From assembly GCF_001653795.1 (NCBI RefSeq), contig NZ_CP011514.1:3366279-3430278 (forward strand): a stretch of 64,000 nucleotides of DNA, written 5' to 3'. Shown here piece after piece: positions 34,946-43,971 of the stretch (its first letter is position 1; each line of letters starts with the position of its first letter). Source of the stretch: Mitsuaria sp. 7. GTDB taxonomy: Bacteria; Pseudomonadota; Gammaproteobacteria; Burkholderiales; Burkholderiaceae_C. The translations under genes were made by a program, and so were the position numbers. The notes under the pieces were generated by a model. It saw only the letters and a program-made list of their open reading frames with translations, was not told the origin of the DNA and made no database searches.

Positions 34946-36838
34946 ATGCCGCAGCAGCCCCCCGCTCTCCTGGCAAAAGCGGCCCTGCGCCGGCTGGCGC
35001 TGGACAAGCTGGAACCCACTCCCGAGAACTACGCCCGCGCCTACGCGCAGGAGTCCGGCGAGCCCGCCCGTGGCGGCGCCAGCACGCAGCTGCCCGAGCG
35101 CGCGCAGGCGTCCGTGGCGCGGCTGCTCGGCTTGGCCGTGCCCGACCCGCAGCAGCGCCAGGGCTTCGCGACGCAGGTGCGCGACGGCAAGTGGGACGAA
35201 CTCCAGCGCGCGCTGGAAGCGCTGCAGCAGACGCACGGGCCCGGCGCCCAGGCGGAGCAGCTCGCCCAGTTGATCGAACGGATGATGCGCGGCCTGGAAC
35301 GCGGCGGCCGGCAATGGACACTGGCCCGCAAGAAGGACGGCGTGCTGCGCGTGTTGCAGAGCAACCGCAGCGACCCGCAACGACTGACCCTGCGCCTGAA
35401 GCAGCTGGTCGCGAGCTGGGACAGCGACGTCAGCGACGCGCGCGTGGAAACGCAGCCGGCGCCGCTCGACGGCATCGAGGAAGACGACGACGAACGGGCC
35501 GGAACGCCGAGCCAGTTCTTCAGCGAAGAAGAAGCCGCGCAGGCGCCTGCCGACGCAGCCGCAGCGGGCGCTGCAGCTGGAGCTGGAACCGGCGCCCCGC
35601 GCTATGGCTCGCTCGACACGCTGATGGGCGAAGCCGGCCCGGGCCTGCAATCGTGGCCTGAAGTCGGCACGCACCTGAACGGCACCGTGCGCCACGCGCT
35701 GCGCTCGGACGACGCACGCGCGCAGGAACTGATCGACGAACTCGGCGTGGCGCACGCGGAGCTCATCCGCGACGGCGCGACGCCCGAGCGCGCGGCGCAG
35801 ATGGATGCGCTGTGCATCCGCGCACGCCGCTGGCTGGACCACCGGAATCACGCGTTCACGGAGCTCGGCAAGCTCTGCGGCGAGCTGACCGGCAGCCTGA
35901 CCGACCTCGCCGAGGACGACTCCTGGGCGCAAGGCCAGTGCGAGGCGATGAGCCAGACGCTGGCGCAGGGCCTGACGGCGCGCAGCGTGCGCTCGGTCAG
36001 CGAGCTGCTGCACGGCACGCGCGAGCGTCAGCACAGCCTGCGCGAGGAGCGCAGCCGCGCCCGCGACGCGCTCAAGGGCCTGATCAACCGGATGCTGCAG
36101 GAGCTCGGCGAGCTCGGCCAGCACACGGACCGCTTCAGCGACAGCGTCGGCAAGTACGCGACGGTGATCGAGCAGGCGGACTCGCTGGAAAGCCTGGCGG
36201 GCGTGGTGCGCGAGATGGTCGAGGAAAGCCGCAGCGTGCAGTCGCTGGTGCAGAACACGCAAGGCCGGCTGCGCGACGAACACGACCGCGCGACGCAGCT
36301 CGCCGGGCGCGTCGAGCAGCTCGAAGGCGAACTCCGCCGCCTGTCCAGCGAGGTCCAGACCGACCAGCTGACGCAGGTGGCCAACCGCCGCGGACTGATC
36401 GCGACCTTCGAGACCGAGCGCGCCAAGCTCGACCGCGATCCCAAGCCGCTGGCGCTGGCGCTGCTGGACATCGACAACTTCAAGAAGCTCAACGACAACC
36501 TCGGCCACGCGGCCGGCGACGAGGCGCTGAAGGCGCTGGCGGCGCGGGTGTCGGGGATGCTGCGGCCCGGCGACAAGGTCGGGCGCTGGGGCGGCGAGGA
36601 GTTCGTGCTGATCCTGCCCGAGGCGCCGCTCGAAGAGGCGCAGGCGGTGCTGCTGCGCCTGCAGCGCTCGCTCTCGGCCAGCCTGTTCATGCACGAGGGG
36701 CGCGACGTCTTCGTCACGTTCTCGGCGGGCGTGACGCTGTTCCGTTCGGGCGAGACGATGGAGCAGGCGCTGGACCGCGCCGACGAGGCGCTCTACGAGG
36801 CCAAGCGCACCGGCAAGAACCGGGCGTGCGTCGCCTGA
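34946..36838 (+). CDS. GGDEF domain diguanylate cyclase
   Basis: A 630-residue soluble protein. The C-terminal GGDEF domain begins near residue 470 (TDQLTQVANRRGLIATFE), with an intact GGEEF motif at residues 549-553, so it should make c-di-GMP from two GTP. The N-terminal ~450 residues are helical, and the opening ALRRLALDKLEPTPENYARAY is typical of a Burkholderiales cyclase subgroup. An acidic Ala-rich linker follows. The coiled-coil stretch (LAGRVEQLEGELRRLSSEVQ) just before the catalytic domain would mediate dimerisation. An inhibitory RxxD site is not obvious. Confidence 0.9.
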   Translation: MPQQPPALLAKAALRRLALDKLEPTPENYARAYAQESGEPARGGASTQLPERAQASVARLLGLAVPDPQQRQGFATQVRDGKWDELQRALEALQQTHGPGAQAEQLAQLIERMMRGLERGGRQWTLARKKDGVLRVLQSNRSDPQRLTLRLKQLVASWDSDVSDARVETQPAPLDGIEEDDDERAGTPSQFFSEEEAAQAPADAAAAGAAAGAGTGAPRYGSLDTLMGEAGPGLQSWPEVGTHLNGTVRHALRSDDARAQELIDELGVAHAELIRDGATPERAAQMDALCIRARRWLDHRNHAFTELGKLCGELTGSLTDLAEDDSWAQGQCEAMSQTLAQGLTARSVRSVSELLHGTRERQHSLREERSRARDALKGLINRMLQELGELGQHTDRFSDSVGKYATVIEQADSLESLAGVVREMVEESRSVQSLVQNTQGRLRDEHDRATQLAGRVEQLEGELRRLSSEVQTDQLTQVANRRGLIATFETERAKLDRDPKPLALALLDIDNFKKLNDNLGHAAGDEALKALAARVSGMLRPGDKVGRWGGEEFVLILPEAPLEEAQAVLLRLQRSLSASLFMHEGRDVFVTFSAGVTLFRSGETMEQALDRADEALYEAKRTGKNRACVA

Positions 36839-36897
36839 GGCCGTGACGGCCTGAAGGTTTGAAGGCCTGAAGCGGACCGGACCACGGGACCGACGCC

Positions 36898-37488
36898 ATG
36901 GACCACGCCGCGATCGATCCCACCCAGTTCATCCACATCCGGATGGTGCTGAGCATGGTGGTCAGCCTGTCGATCGCGCGGCTGCTGTCGGGGCTGGCGA
37001 AGTTCGTGCAGCACCCGGGCCGGCTGAAGGTGGACGGCGTCCACCTGCTGTGGGTGCTGTACATGCTGGTGACGCTGATCCACTTCTGGTGGTGGGAGTT
37101 CGCGCTCAGCCGCGTGGGCCCGTGGCACTTCCTGCAGTTCGTGTTCGTGGTCGGCTACAGCGCGGTGCTGTACCTGCTGTGCGCGATCCTCTTCCCCGAC
37201 GACATCGCCGAGTACGCCGGCTACCGCGACTACTTCATGTCGCGCCGGCGCTGGTTCTTCGGGATCCTCGCGTTCACGCTGCTGCTGGACGTGGCGGACA
37301 GCGGGCTCAAGGGGACGGCGCACCTGCAGGAACTGGGCACGGCCTACGGCGTGAAGACGGCCGCGGCGATCGTGCTGTGCGGCGTCGCCGCGCTGGTCAC
37401 CAGCCGGCGCTTCCAGTGGGCGCTGGTGCTGGTCGCGCTGGCGGCGCAGCAGTGGTGGATCCTGCGGCTCTACAACGTGCTGTCGTGA
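36898..37488 (+). CDS. Uncharacterised membrane protein
   Basis: A 196-residue protein with about five to six hydrophobic segments, separated by short loops with several Trp and Arg residues (HFWWWEFALSRVGPWHFLQF). No catalytic motif was recognised. It follows the diguanylate cyclase by 59 bp on the same strand, so it may share its transcript. It is a conserved-looking but unassigned inner-membrane protein. Confidence 0.7.
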   Translation: MDHAAIDPTQFIHIRMVLSMVVSLSIARLLSGLAKFVQHPGRLKVDGVHLLWVLYMLVTLIHFWWWEFALSRVGPWHFLQFVFVVGYSAVLYLLCAILFPDDIAEYAGYRDYFMSRRRWFFGILAFTLLLDVADSGLKGTAHLQELGTAYGVKTAAAIVLCGVAALVTSRRFQWALVLVALAAQQWWILRLYNVLS

Positions 37489-37525
37489 GCCGTCGCCCGC
37501 GTTCTCGCGCGGTCCGCGACCGGCC

Positions 37526-38041
37526 TCAGGCCTTGGTGCACTTGCGCACCGTGTCCACGGTGCGCGTCGTGATCTGCTTGCCGAAGGTCTTCTCCAGCAT
37601 GGTCATGAACAGCGGGCCCTTGTCGTTGGGCAGGTAGTGGCTGTAGACCTCCACGCCGTCGAGCTTGCAGATCGCGGCGCCCTCGCCTTCGAGCGGCAGC
37701 ACGACCTGACCCTCGTGCGGTCTCTTGAGGAAGGTGATCAGCTGCTTGGCCGAGGCCGGCGGGTTGAACGCGGCGTGGTGGTCGGCATCGACGATGCGCG
37801 CCAGATGCTCGACCGGCCGCACGGTGGTGCCGAAGGTCTTGCCCAGCGTGTCGGTCATCGTCTGCTCGGCGATGCGTTCGAGTTCATCGACCGGCGCGCC
37901 GTCATGGTTGAACACGACATTGCCGCTGGAGATCACCGTCTTCACCCGCGTGAAGCCGGCGGCCTCGAACGCCCGGATCAGGTCCGGCATACGGGCGTTC
38001 ATCGGGCTGACACCGCGGAGGAAGGCGACGTAACGGGGCAT
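37526..38041 (-). CDS. DUF1697 domain-containing protein
   Basis: A 171-residue protein with the DUF1697 opening MPRYVAFLRGVSPMNARMPDLIRAFEAAGFTRVKTVISSGNVVF-type pattern: FLRGV, the L..A.EAAGF helix and the TVISSGNVVF strand. The function is unknown. It is transcribed leftward. A 15-bp palindrome lies 53 bp upstream. Similarity over the whole length is convincing by eye. Confidence 0.87.
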   Translation of the reverse strand: MPRYVAFLRGVSPMNARMPDLIRAFEAAGFTRVKTVISSGNVVFNHDGAPVDELERIAEQTMTDTLGKTFGTTVRPVEHLARIVDADHHAAFNPPASAKQLITFLKRPHEGQVVLPLEGEGAAICKLDGVEVYSHYLPNDKGPLFMTMLEKTFGKQITTRTVDTVRKCTKA

Positions 38042-38093
38042 GGTGAGATTCCAGGAAGAGCGGAAGACCGCCGGAGTCTACGGTTGTTGGCAC

Positions 38094-38108
38094 GACATGC
38101 AGCATGTC
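38094..38108. promoter_or_regulatory. 15-bp palindrome upstream of the DUF1697 gene
   Basis: GACATG-CAG-CATGTC has perfect 6-base arms. It is 53 bp before the DUF1697 start, in the 121-bp gap to the HTH-nucleotidyltransferase gene. It is a candidate operator, though no regulator can be named. Confidence 0.35.
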
Positions 38109-38162
38109 ATTCGAGCATCTCGTGAGGACGCGCTTAGGGCCACTTGGCGTGGAGGGCGCGGC

Positions 38163-38747
38163 CTACCTTGCATGCAGCGATCCTTTGAGCTCGATGGTCG
38201 GATGACCGAGGATGTCGAGCACAAAGGGGTTGCGATCGTCGCGAGCCTGGCGCCAATCCTCGGGCGTATAGACCAGCACGTTGACCGCGCGCTTCAGAGC
38301 GCGGCCGGCTGGTTTGAAGTGGGCCTGAGCTTGAAGGCGCGAGAGGTCAGGGGTCAACACGAGAAGATCAACATCGCTTTCGGAATGCATGTCTGCGCGT
38401 GCCGCTGACCCAAACAGGGCAGCGACGTCCACCTGTCCTTTGATCGTGGCGAGATGCTCCCGCATGACGCGGACGAGCTCGCTGTCCTGCATCACCAGCG
38501 CGCGCAGCGGCGCGAGCGCCGGATCGGTGGAGGCTTGGAAGACAGGCAGTCCTCGAACCGTCTTGCGATCGACCAAGCCGACCTCCGTCCAGCGACGGAG
38601 CCAGCGCGAAGCGTTGCTTGGATCGATCTCGGCCGCAGCGGCCAATTCGCGCGTGCCGAACTCGCGTTCTGACTGCTCATAGAGACAACGAAGTGCACGG
38701 TAACGCGCCGCGCCGCCGACCAATTCGCTCATCAATGACGTGTTCAT
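38163..38747 (-). CDS. HTH transcriptional regulator fused to a nucleotidyltransferase domain
   Basis: A 194-residue protein. The N-terminal winged helix (residues ~5-75) includes FGTRELAAAAEIDPSNASRWLRRW. The C-terminal half is a polymerase-beta-type nucleotidyltransferase domain with the GSAARADMHSESDVDLLVL motif near residue 113 (GSxAR...DxD). Related domains form the MntA side of HEPN-MNT toxin-antitoxin modules, but no HEPN gene is adjacent here. Three copies of a palindrome in the promoter suggest tight autoregulation. The ATG 38747 start is preferred over an upstream TTG. Confidence 0.8.
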   Translation of the reverse strand: MNTSLMSELVGGAARYRALRCLYEQSEREFGTRELAAAAEIDPSNASRWLRRWTEVGLVDRKTVRGLPVFQASTDPALAPLRALVMQDSELVRVMREHLATIKGQVDVAALFGSAARADMHSESDVDLLVLTPDLSRLQAQAHFKPAGRALKRAVNVLVYTPEDWRQARDDRNPFVLDILGHPTIELKGSLHAR

Positions 38748-38762
38748 AGCTGAAGGCCCCGT

Positions 38763-38841
38763 GGCAACCAACGTTGCCGATTAGGCCACACGTGATGCTC
38801 AATCAACAACGCTTGTTGCCCATTGAGCAACACTTGTTGCC
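38763..38841. promoter_or_regulatory. Three phased operator copies upstream of the HTH-nucleotidyltransferase gene
   Basis: The motif (R)GCAAC-N4-GTTGCC occurs at 38763-38778 (perfect arms), 38805-38820 and 38826-38841 (one or two left-arm mismatches). Start-to-start distances are 42 and 21 bp, i.e. four and two helical turns, placing all sites on one DNA face. They lie directly upstream of the leftward start at 38747. Binding by the gene's own winged helix is inferred. Confidence 0.65.
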
Positions 38842-38888
38842 GATTCGGCTACGGATGAGGACCTGCGGGACATGCATGCGGCAGCGCT

Positions 38889-40190
38889 TCAGCGCTGCGC
38901 CAGGATCGTCACCGCATAGAGCAGCAGCCCGATGACGCCGCCCACCAGCGTGCCGTTGAGGCGGATGAACTGCAGATCGCGGCCGACGCTGAGCTCGATC
39001 TGCCGCACGAGGCTGCGGTCGTCCCAGTCCTTGACGGTCGTCGCGATGTGGCGCGTGATGCCCTCGCGCATGCTGCCGACCATGCGGCCCGCGGCGGACA
39101 GCACGTGCTCGTTGATCGCCTGCACCAGCGCCGGATCGCGGCTCAGCCGGTCGCCGAGTGCCGCCAGCGACTGGTCCAGATGCCGCATCAGCACGGAGTC
39201 CTCGCGGCGCAGGTCCTGCTCGATGGTGGCGCGGACTTCCGTCCAGACGCCGTCGAGGTAGGCGCGGACGTCGTCGCTCTGCACGACGCGGTCCTTCATC
39301 GCGTTGACCTCGCTCGCGAACTCGGGGTCGTGGCGCAGGCGCTCGATGAACTCGTGGATCCAGTCGTCGAACTGGCGCCGCACCGAGTGGTCGGGCTGCG
39401 AGAGCGCCGTCTGCACTTCCTCGACCAGCTGCAGCGCGAGCTTGTCGGACAGGCTGTCGGCCATCTTGTCGACGTTGGCGATGGTGTCGACGAGCTTGAT
39501 CGCCTTCGGCCACTGGGTGCTGGCGAACTTCACCAGCCGCGCGGCGACGAGCGCCCTCACCTCCGGCGTGGCCAGGTAGTCGCGCAGTTTGGACAGCGCG
39601 CCGTCGAGCACGTCCTGATGGCGGCCGGACTTGGTCAGCACGTCCAGGACCGAGGCGGCCGTGCCGGTGGCGTTCCAGGACAGCGCGCGGGCGACGAGGA
39701 ACTCGCCGATGGCGCGGCGCACGGCCTGCTCGTTGAGCAGCGAGAGCGCCTCGACGGCCATCGTGCGCACGGAGCCGGTGACCTGCGCGAGATTGACGGG
39801 CTCGCGCAGCCATTGCCCGAGGCGCTCGGCGGGGTTGAGGATCTCCAGCTTCTGCAGCAGGACCTCGGGGTGCAGGAAGTTGTCGCGGACGAACTCGGCG
39901 AGGCTGTCGGCGATGCGGTGCTTGCCCTGCGGGATGAGCGCGGTGTGCGGGATCGGCAGGCCCAGCGGATGGCGGAACAGCGCGACGACGGCGAACCAGT
40001 CGGCCAGACCGCCGATGGCGGCGGCCTCGCAGAAGGCCTTGAGCCAGGCCCACGGGCCTTGCGCGCCCATGCCGAGGCTGACGATCAGTCCGGCCAGCGA
40101 CGCCAGCAGGCAGCCCAGCGCGACCCGCTTCATGCGGCGCAGGTCGATGGCGCGGGGGTCGGAAGGACGCGGTGAGGAGATCAGGGGCAT
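38889..40190 (-). CDS. DUF445 family membrane protein
   Basis: A 433-residue DUF445 protein. A hydrophobic N-terminal part (residues ~20-65) is followed by the family hallmark AAIGGLADWFAVVALFRHPLGLPIPHTALIP. The long central region is amphipathic helices (DNFLHPEVLLQKLEILNP), and a single C-terminal membrane helix (GTLVGGVIGLLLYAVTILAQR) ends it. The function is unknown in bacteria. The start is set at ATG 40190 by family similarity; the extended upstream frame is not conserved. It is transcribed leftward and divides two uncharacterised loci. Confidence 0.88.
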   Translation of the reverse strand: MPLISSPRPSDPRAIDLRRMKRVALGCLLASLAGLIVSLGMGAQGPWAWLKAFCEAAAIGGLADWFAVVALFRHPLGLPIPHTALIPQGKHRIADSLAEFVRDNFLHPEVLLQKLEILNPAERLGQWLREPVNLAQVTGSVRTMAVEALSLLNEQAVRRAIGEFLVARALSWNATGTAASVLDVLTKSGRHQDVLDGALSKLRDYLATPEVRALVAARLVKFASTQWPKAIKLVDTIANVDKMADSLSDKLALQLVEEVQTALSQPDHSVRRQFDDWIHEFIERLRHDPEFASEVNAMKDRVVQSDDVRAYLDGVWTEVRATIEQDLRREDSVLMRHLDQSLAALGDRLSRDPALVQAINEHVLSAAGRMVGSMREGITRHIATTVKDWDDRSLVRQIELSVGRDLQFIRLNGTLVGGVIGLLLYAVTILAQR

Positions 40191-40279
40191 CGGCGACGGG
40201 GCGGCAGTTTCGGTGCCTGGGGCACCGGCCGGGCGGAGCGATGGAGAGCTTGTATCACCTCCCGCCCCGCGCGCCTGTC

Positions 40280-40906
40280 TCAGCAGAACACCACCGCCGC
40301 GCCGGTCCGGATGGACGCCTGGCACGCCCGGATCAGGCGGATGCAATGGAAGGACTCCTTGCCGAAGACCTTCCATTTGGGGCCCTCCGCGGGAGGATCA
40401 CCCATCGCATCCCACACCTCGTCACTTTCGTGGTCGAGGTCGGTCGGCAGCTCCAGCCACTGGGCCAGGCGCAGGCACTCCTCCAGGAGATTCACGGACG
40501 AACCGATCATGCCGCCCAGCACGTTCTCCTCGTCGATCTCCTCCTCGACGAAAACGACCTCGTCGAGCTTGACCGGCACGTAGAAACCTGTGGCGTCGCT
40601 GTGCATCAGGAGGTGCTCGAACTCCGGCGCCAGGAGGTCGTAATACCCCTCCAGCACGGGGTCGGCGGCGGGATCGTCGATTCCCGCACTGGGGACCGGG
40701 ATCCCCTCCCCGATGTACGCGGCCAGCCGACGCAGATGGTGCAGCCCGGAGTACCCCGACATTGCGCATGAGAAGGCGCCGTCCGGGCCAAGACCACGCG
40801 GCTCGTCATGCGGCGCGAGGCCGGCCGCCACCAGCGCGTTGGACAGCGTGTCGTACATCTCCCGGCTTTCTTCGTCGAAGCCGCCGACCTGAATGCTCAG
40901 TCCCAA
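40280..40906 (-). CDS. Uncharacterised protein, possible immunity-type
   Basis: A 208-residue acidic cytoplasmic protein. Conserved-looking elements are an N-terminal IQVGGFDEESREMYDTL, YSGLHHLRRLAAYIGEG, a central HSDATGFYVPV, MIGSSVNLLEECLRLA, and a C-terminal FGKESFHCIRLIRACQASIRTGAAVVFC. I recall this pattern as a widespread uncharacterised family but cannot name it. It heads a leftward run of small genes that includes SMI1/KNR4 and DUF695 members, which hints at polymorphic-toxin immunity. The function is not established. Confidence 0.7.
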   Translation of the reverse strand: MGLSIQVGGFDEESREMYDTLSNALVAAGLAPHDEPRGLGPDGAFSCAMSGYSGLHHLRRLAAYIGEGIPVPSAGIDDPAADPVLEGYYDLLAPEFEHLLMHSDATGFYVPVKLDEVVFVEEEIDEENVLGGMIGSSVNLLEECLRLAQWLELPTDLDHESDEVWDAMGDPPAEGPKWKVFGKESFHCIRLIRACQASIRTGAAVVFC

Positions 40907-40996
40907 GATCTTCTCCCCAAGGATGTTCGTTGATCCGATGAAACGACGGACCCACCGTGGTCATCGCCGGCCCGGCATGCCGCCGCAATCACGCCA

Positions 40997-42295
40997 TCAG
41001 AACTTCTTCGCCGTGGCGATGCTGTCGAGCGCGGCCTTGTTCATGCGGATGTCGAAGGGCAGCAAGGTGATCCTGTCGGCCGGCGTGGCGCCGTTCGGAT
41101 TCGACACGTAGGAGCTCCCCACGAGCGCCTCGCCGTCCTTCACCAGCGCGCCCGTGTAGACATTGCCGTTGAGTTCGAAGTAGATCCGGTACTGGACCGC
41201 GGAATTCAGCGTGGCCGACACGGGACGCGGCTTGTTGGCCACCCAGACCGGCCGGCCGTCGACCGTCCCGAGGACGCCGTCGGCAAGGAAGTACGTCGTG
41301 CCGTCGCTCCCGGACGAGATGCCGGCGGTCAAGAGATCACCGAGCGACCCGGAGCCGCACGGCAGCATCGTGTCGGCGCTGACGGACGCGAAGCAGTCGA
41401 AGACGTTGTAGCGGTCGCCCTTGTTCGTCCGCGTGTACTTGATGTACGCGGCGCCGGCGACGTAGGTCCGCGACGTGTCGAGGATCACGGTGCCCGCGAA
41501 GAGCGGATAGTGGAAGTGCGCGAAGTCGTCCGGCGTCGCCGCCAGGCCGCCGGTCAGCGTCGCGGCCTCGTAGTTGCTGCGGATCTCGGTGGCCACGATG
41601 ACGCCGGGATTGTTCCTGGAGCGCGTGTCGACGCGCAGGTCGCCGCCGACATAGGACAGGATTTCAGTGCCCAGGAAGTGGATCCCGCCGTTCTTCAGGA
41701 CCGCACGCCCCTTGGGATCCGGGCCGATCAACGAGCCGCCCCCGAGGCTGCTCTTCGGGGACTGCGACAGGATCTGCGGTCCCTTGGTGAGCGGGGAGAC
41801 ATGCAGCCCCTCGTCGTCGTAGAACAGGTAGTTCGTGCCCGAGACCTGAGGCGGCGTGGGGCTGAGGTTCCAGGTCAGCTTGTAGCTGGAGGAGCCCTTG
41901 TACAGGTCCTCGAAGGCCTTCTGGTTGGGGCTCGGCTTCAAGGTGACCATGACGGGCACGCTCGTGACCTTGCCACCGGCGTTGGTCACGACGACGGTGT
42001 ACAGGTTGTCCTGGTCCACGAAGGTGATCGCCGGCGTCTGATAGGACGCGGAGGTCGCGCCGACGATATCGGCGCCGTTCTTCTGCCACTGGTAGCTCAG
42101 GCCCGTGCCGGTCGCGGCCACCGTCAAGGTGGCGGTGCCGTCGGTCAGCACGGCGATGCTGTCCGGCTGCGTCGCGATGGCGGGCTTGGCGGGCGTGTTC
42201 GAGCCGCTGTCTCCGCCCCCACCGCCGCCGCATGCTGCAACGACCAACGACAACGCCGCCACGATGGCGGCCTTCTTGCGCTCTGCTGAGATCAC
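40997..42295 (-). CDS. Lipoprotein with Ig-like domain
   Basis: A 432-residue secreted protein. The signal peptide ends in a lipobox (VVAAC), followed by six glycines, a typical tether. An Ig-like domain follows (residues ~35-125, YQWQKNGADIVGATS and YTVVVTNAGGKVTS). The rest is a ~300-residue beta-rich region of unknown fold. Start GTG 42295 is chosen because GGGAGGGG precedes it and the signal peptide begins there; the longer ATG frame would put ~30 residues before the signal. The ligand is unknown. Confidence 0.78.
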   Translation of the reverse strand: MISAERKKAAIVAALSLVVAACGGGGGGDSGSNTPAKPAIATQPDSIAVLTDGTATLTVAATGTGLSYQWQKNGADIVGATSASYQTPAITFVDQDNLYTVVVTNAGGKVTSVPVMVTLKPSPNQKAFEDLYKGSSSYKLTWNLSPTPPQVSGTNYLFYDDEGLHVSPLTKGPQILSQSPKSSLGGGSLIGPDPKGRAVLKNGGIHFLGTEILSYVGGDLRVDTRSRNNPGVIVATEIRSNYEAATLTGGLAATPDDFAHFHYPLFAGTVILDTSRTYVAGAAYIKYTRTNKGDRYNVFDCFASVSADTMLPCGSGSLGDLLTAGISSGSDGTTYFLADGVLGTVDGRPVWVANKPRPVSATLNSAVQYRIYFELNGNVYTGALVKDGEALVGSSYVSNPNGATPADRITLLPFDIRMNKAALDSIATAKKF

Positions 42296-42389
42296 GGATC
42301 CCCTCCCTGTTGAACACCTGCGCGACGGTCCGATCGGTCGGCCGCCACGACGTAATGGGCGCGCAGTATAGGAAGGAGCGGTCACCTCG

Positions 42390-42908
42390 TCATGTCATCG
42401 GGGCATTGGCGTCGCGGAGATAGTTGGTTTCCTGCCAGATCGCCCAGTCCGGATCATTGAAGAACTCGATCTTGACGGGAAAGGCCGGCTGCCCCTTGAG
42501 CAGATCATTCATGCCCTTCATGAAGATGTCCGTGCTCTCCGCATAGAAGAGCCATTCCTTGACCTTGGCGCCGGTGGTCACGCGAACGCTTTCGGAGTTG
42601 CCGTTGTCGCAGGTCAAGGGATCGAGCGAGCGCTCGAACTGCAGCTGGGCCTGGTTCACGTCGGAGGGTGGCATCGAGTCTTCGGACTCGTAGGGCCAGG
42701 TGATCACCACGGCGTGGTGCAGCGGCTTGAGCTCCGCCAACACGGGCTTGGTCAGCTTGAGCCGGACGACCAGCTTCTGGTTCAGGACATCGTTGGAGAT
42801 GTCATAGATGCGCCAGGTCCGGAGATAGGCTTCCGCCTCCTCGGAGAATTTCGTTTCGGGGCGCGATCTCTGCCTGCGGAAGAGCTCAAGGAAGTTCACT
42901 TTTTTCAT
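42390..42908 (-). CDS. DUF695-like protein
   Basis: A 172-residue cytoplasmic protein. The central and C-terminal parts resemble DUF695: KEWLFYAESTDIFMKGMNDLLKGQPAFPVKIEFFNDPDWAIW. The N-terminal half is polar. The role is unknown; DUF695 members occur among immunity-type genes. The ATG 42908 lies inside the end of the M50 peptidase gene (23-bp overlap), so the two are translationally coupled. Confidence 0.68.
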   Translation of the reverse strand: MKKVNFLELFRRQRSRPETKFSEEAEAYLRTWRIYDISNDVLNQKLVVRLKLTKPVLAELKPLHHAVVITWPYESEDSMPPSDVNQAQLQFERSLDPLTCDNGNSESVRVTTGAKVKEWLFYAESTDIFMKGMNDLLKGQPAFPVKIEFFNDPDWAIWQETNYLRDANAPMT

Positions 42909-43443
42909 TGGGGTCGTGGCGTGCGCGCCTGGCCTCGCGCAGCAGCATGACGATGATGGCGCCATCATTTTGACCGCGCGGGATCAGCGCACTCAGCAGG
43001 AGCAGGACATTGCCGAGCGTCAGCACGATCACGGCGCAGTTCAGCGGCAGGTAGTCCGGAGGTCCGAAGATCCACAGCGACACCCCCACGAGCAGCAGGA
43101 CCAGGATCTGGGCCAGGATGCCGCCGGCGTAGACGATCACGGCGCTTGTGATCGATCGGGGTTCCGAGGCCATGCACCATCCCCCGGCGCCGGCCAGCAC
43201 GATGCCATGGACTTCCAGCGACATCGCCTTCGCCGCCGCGGCGTGACCGAGCTCATGGATCAACACCAGGACGATGCAGGTCAGCGAGCACCAGAAGAAG
43301 ATCGGCAGCGACGGGCCGCCCGTCGCCATCATGAGCACCAGCCCGATGGCGGAGCCCAGGGCGGGCAATGTCCAGTGGAGGAAGAACGGCAGCCCCATGA
43401 CGCGGAACGTCAGATAGGGGCCGTCCTGCGGGGGTTGATCCAT
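42886..43443 (-). CDS. M50-like site-2 metalloprotease family protein
   Basis: A 185-residue membrane protein with about five hydrophobic segments. The zinc motif HELGH is at about residues 63-67 (LVLIHELGHAAAAKAMSLEVHGI), inside a membrane segment as in site-2 proteases. The second metal ligand, usually an NxxPxxxxDG motif, appears as IPRGQNDGAII near the C-terminus. That keeps the Asp-Gly but lacks the usual Asn-Pro spacing. The substrate is unknown. The gene overlaps the DUF695-like gene. Confidence 0.75.
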   Translation of the reverse strand: MDQPPQDGPYLTFRVMGLPFFLHWTLPALGSAIGLVLMMATGGPSLPIFFWCSLTCIVLVLIHELGHAAAAKAMSLEVHGIVLAGAGGWCMASEPRSITSAVIVYAGGILAQILVLLLVGVSLWIFGPPDYLPLNCAVIVLTLGNVLLLLSALIPRGQNDGAIIVMLLREARRARHDPNEKSELP

Positions 43444-43510
43444 CGGGCCGACTGTATTCACGTCCGCATCCGCTGCGACACGGGAGTTCACCCGAGACGA
43501 CGGCGGACCG

Positions 43511-43969
43511 TCAAGGGCCGGGTCTTGTCCCTGAGGGACTGGTCGAGCCGGCGGTGCAGGCCACCCGCCTGGCCACGAAGCTGAGATCCGCCTTCTGATG
43601 TCGGAGCGTGAGCACGTCATCGACCAACGACTGGATGTCGTAGACGTCCGTGTACAGGGCGTGTCGCGTATCCACCGGCCGGCCGCCGACCCGCTGCGTC
43701 AGCGTGGTGTAGATCCCGTCCTTCCGATGCCACTGCCCTTCCTCGATCTTGAGGACGTCCTGCTCATTGACGATGAACGCGATGTGGAAACTGCCGTCGG
43801 CGCTCCGGTTGATCAGCGACTTCACCGTGCGCTGGTATTCAGGCTGGAAATCCTCGCCAGACCAGCAACCGACGAGTGCGTCTTCCGGATCGGGCTTCGG
43901 AAACTTCGGCGTGCAGGCCGAGAGCGCGATCAACGCGATGAACGTCGCAGCGAAGGTGCGGAACGGCAA
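43511..43969 (-). CDS. Small lipoprotein, uncharacterised
   Basis: A 152-residue protein with an N-terminal signal and lipobox LSAC (lipid Cys near residue 18). The body contains LVGCWSGEDFQPEYQRTVK, RSADGSFHIAF and GQWHRKDGIYTTLTQRV, a lipocalin-like or META-like beta pattern that I cannot assign. The start is probably TTG 43969, two bases after the SMI1/KNR4 stop, with AGAGGA at a good distance; no ATG fits. The coupling indicates an operon. Confidence 0.65.
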   Translation of the reverse strand: MPFRTFAATFIALIALSACTPKFPKPDPEDALVGCWSGEDFQPEYQRTVKSLINRSADGSFHIAFIVNEQDVLKIEEGQWHRKDGIYTTLTQRVGGRPVDTRHALYTDVYDIQSLVDDVLTLRHQKADLSFVARRVACTAGSTSPSGTRPGP

Positions 43970-43971
43970 GG

